From Hyalella azteca (taxonomy: Eukaryota; Arthropoda; Malacostraca; Amphipoda; Hyalellidae), in assembly GCF_000764305.2 (NCBI RefSeq), contig NW_025947406.1, positions 1,946-65,945 of the forward strand: a stretch of DNA of 64,000 bases. Direction: 5' to 3'. Below, one piece after another: positions 62,829-64,000 of the stretch (positions are counted from its first letter, which is position 1; the number at the start of each line of letters is the position of its first letter). Under the pieces are notes generated by a model. The model ran no database searches. It was not told where the DNA came from and saw only the letters and a list, made by a program, of their open reading frames with translations. Made by a program: the position numbers and the translations under genes.

Positions 62829-64000
62829 ATCTCTCCCTCACTATGAGACGCCTGATAAATGTTCAACTTAGCAGCACATGTTAGGCCTAGTGTTCCAGCA
62901 CATTCTTGTATTAAAAATGATATTAATTAGGCTTATATATGTCTAGAGATATTCCATCGTCAATGACTCATAGGTTGCCACTCTGTATAAGTGCGTATAC
63001 CCTGCCGTTCGACCGCAAAACCGTATAATACTGGTCAGAAATACAATTTGTAGGGTTCCATTGCATCAATAACCAAAGGAATTTACGACTGCGTATTTAT
63101 TATAGAAAGTTATTATTTGGTATTGTTTGTAAAATAGATCGTTGCGACTGAAGGTGGGCGACTAAAGCGCTGTGGCGACGTAACCTGGATAGGCGGTACA
63201 TGAAACTTTCTACATATAATTTATTTTACAAATATATTTTCTTTCATATTAATATCTATTGTTAATTTTATATATACTTATCATGATGCAGGTCTTCATT
63301 TCAGTGGCTGATGCGTTCTGCAATTTAGCTTCAATTAACCTTCGATGTTATTTCGATTTGTCTGGATTGGGACTGTCGAAAATAAACATCATTTTACTTA
63401 GTGTCGTGAATGAATAGTTAAGCATTACCATTAGTTTCCATTATTTGAACTGTTCACAATGTAGTAGCTCATATTATATTGGATCAAAACTACAATCGCT
63501 CACTGATTAGATGTTTGTTATCGTATGATAAAGGTCGTCTGGCTTTTTCCGTTTTTTTCGACTAACTTGCCAATCAGAGGAGTCGGTTATGGTAAAATTA
63601 GACAACACCTTTTTCGCTTTAAGCAGGTACTGATAAGTGTCTTTTTATGAAAAATAGCTCGATATTAAAATATCGAATTCATCGAAACCAGGTCCTATCT
63701 TACAACTCTACCTATAAATTAGCTTTAGAGTTGAGTACTGCGCGTAGTGTAGTATCTAAAATTTGTCGGAAGCTCCTAACATTAGAACATGTGTTTTTCC
63801 TTGAAACAATTACCTCGAGGTGGATACATGATCATTAGATGCTGCTTCGTGTTAGTAATAGCATTAGATTGATATTGTACAAAAGGCTGGAGAAATGCGT
63901 AGAATACAATCTAGACCAGACGTCATAGTTACTCACATTATTGAGTCAACTCATCCATCAAGCTGATTTGTTCATCTCAACATGAGTGACATAAATATTC
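62829..64000. other. 3' flank and intergenic DNA, nothing recognised
   Basis: The receptor's 3' untranslated region presumably occupies the first 100 bp or so. Beyond that, AT-rich sequence has short frames only (longest 63 codons at 63647-63838, no domain). Confidence 0.5.

Overview
This window is AT-rich, gene-poor nuclear DNA of an animal, almost certainly an arthropod. The evidence is the 3' end of a spliced, arthropod-type gustatory receptor gene, a broken Pao/BEL retrotransposon, non-autonomous DNA elements, and many minisatellites. There are no bacterial-style operons. A crustacean-like large genome is a guess from low gene density and repeat load; the species cannot be named from the sequence. 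Most open frames are short and look like chance.

Layout. 1-150: end of a 35-bp tandem repeat. 150-16,500: mostly unique intergenic sequence with small tandem repeats and one short element (11.7 kb). 16.5-26.8 kb: a 3.6-kb unit present as one complete copy and two partial tandem copies, broken up by a 28-unit, 28-bp minisatellite and by a 1.29-kb terminal-inverted-repeat element. 26.9-27.2 kb: a 70-bp tandem repeat. 27.9-35.5 kb and 37.6-45.85 kb: two direct copies of a segment of about 8 kb, with many insertions and deletions between them. 45.9-51.7 kb: unique intergenic sequence. 51.7-53.6 kb: four different minisatellites in 2 kb. 54.76-56.49 kb: a degenerate satellite of about 125 bp. 58.09-59.43 kb, minus strand: the integrase end of a Pao/BEL element with a perfect 61-bp inverted repeat just beyond its stop. 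60.28-62.83 kb, plus strand: the last three recognisable exons of the gustatory receptor gene. 62.83-64 kb: nothing recognised.

A family of five short elements (11.7, 17.7, 27.5, 35.5 and 38.4 kb) links the regions. Each has subterminal 13-bp inverted repeats, a (GTCY)n microsatellite and a 14-bp palindrome near its 3' end, the architecture of non-autonomous Helentrons (HINE/DINE-1-like). Two copies have an empty site in the paralogous duplicate, which supports real mobility.

The genes do not form a pathway. The only host gene supported with confidence is the chemoreceptor; the rest is mobile or repetitive sequence and its remains.
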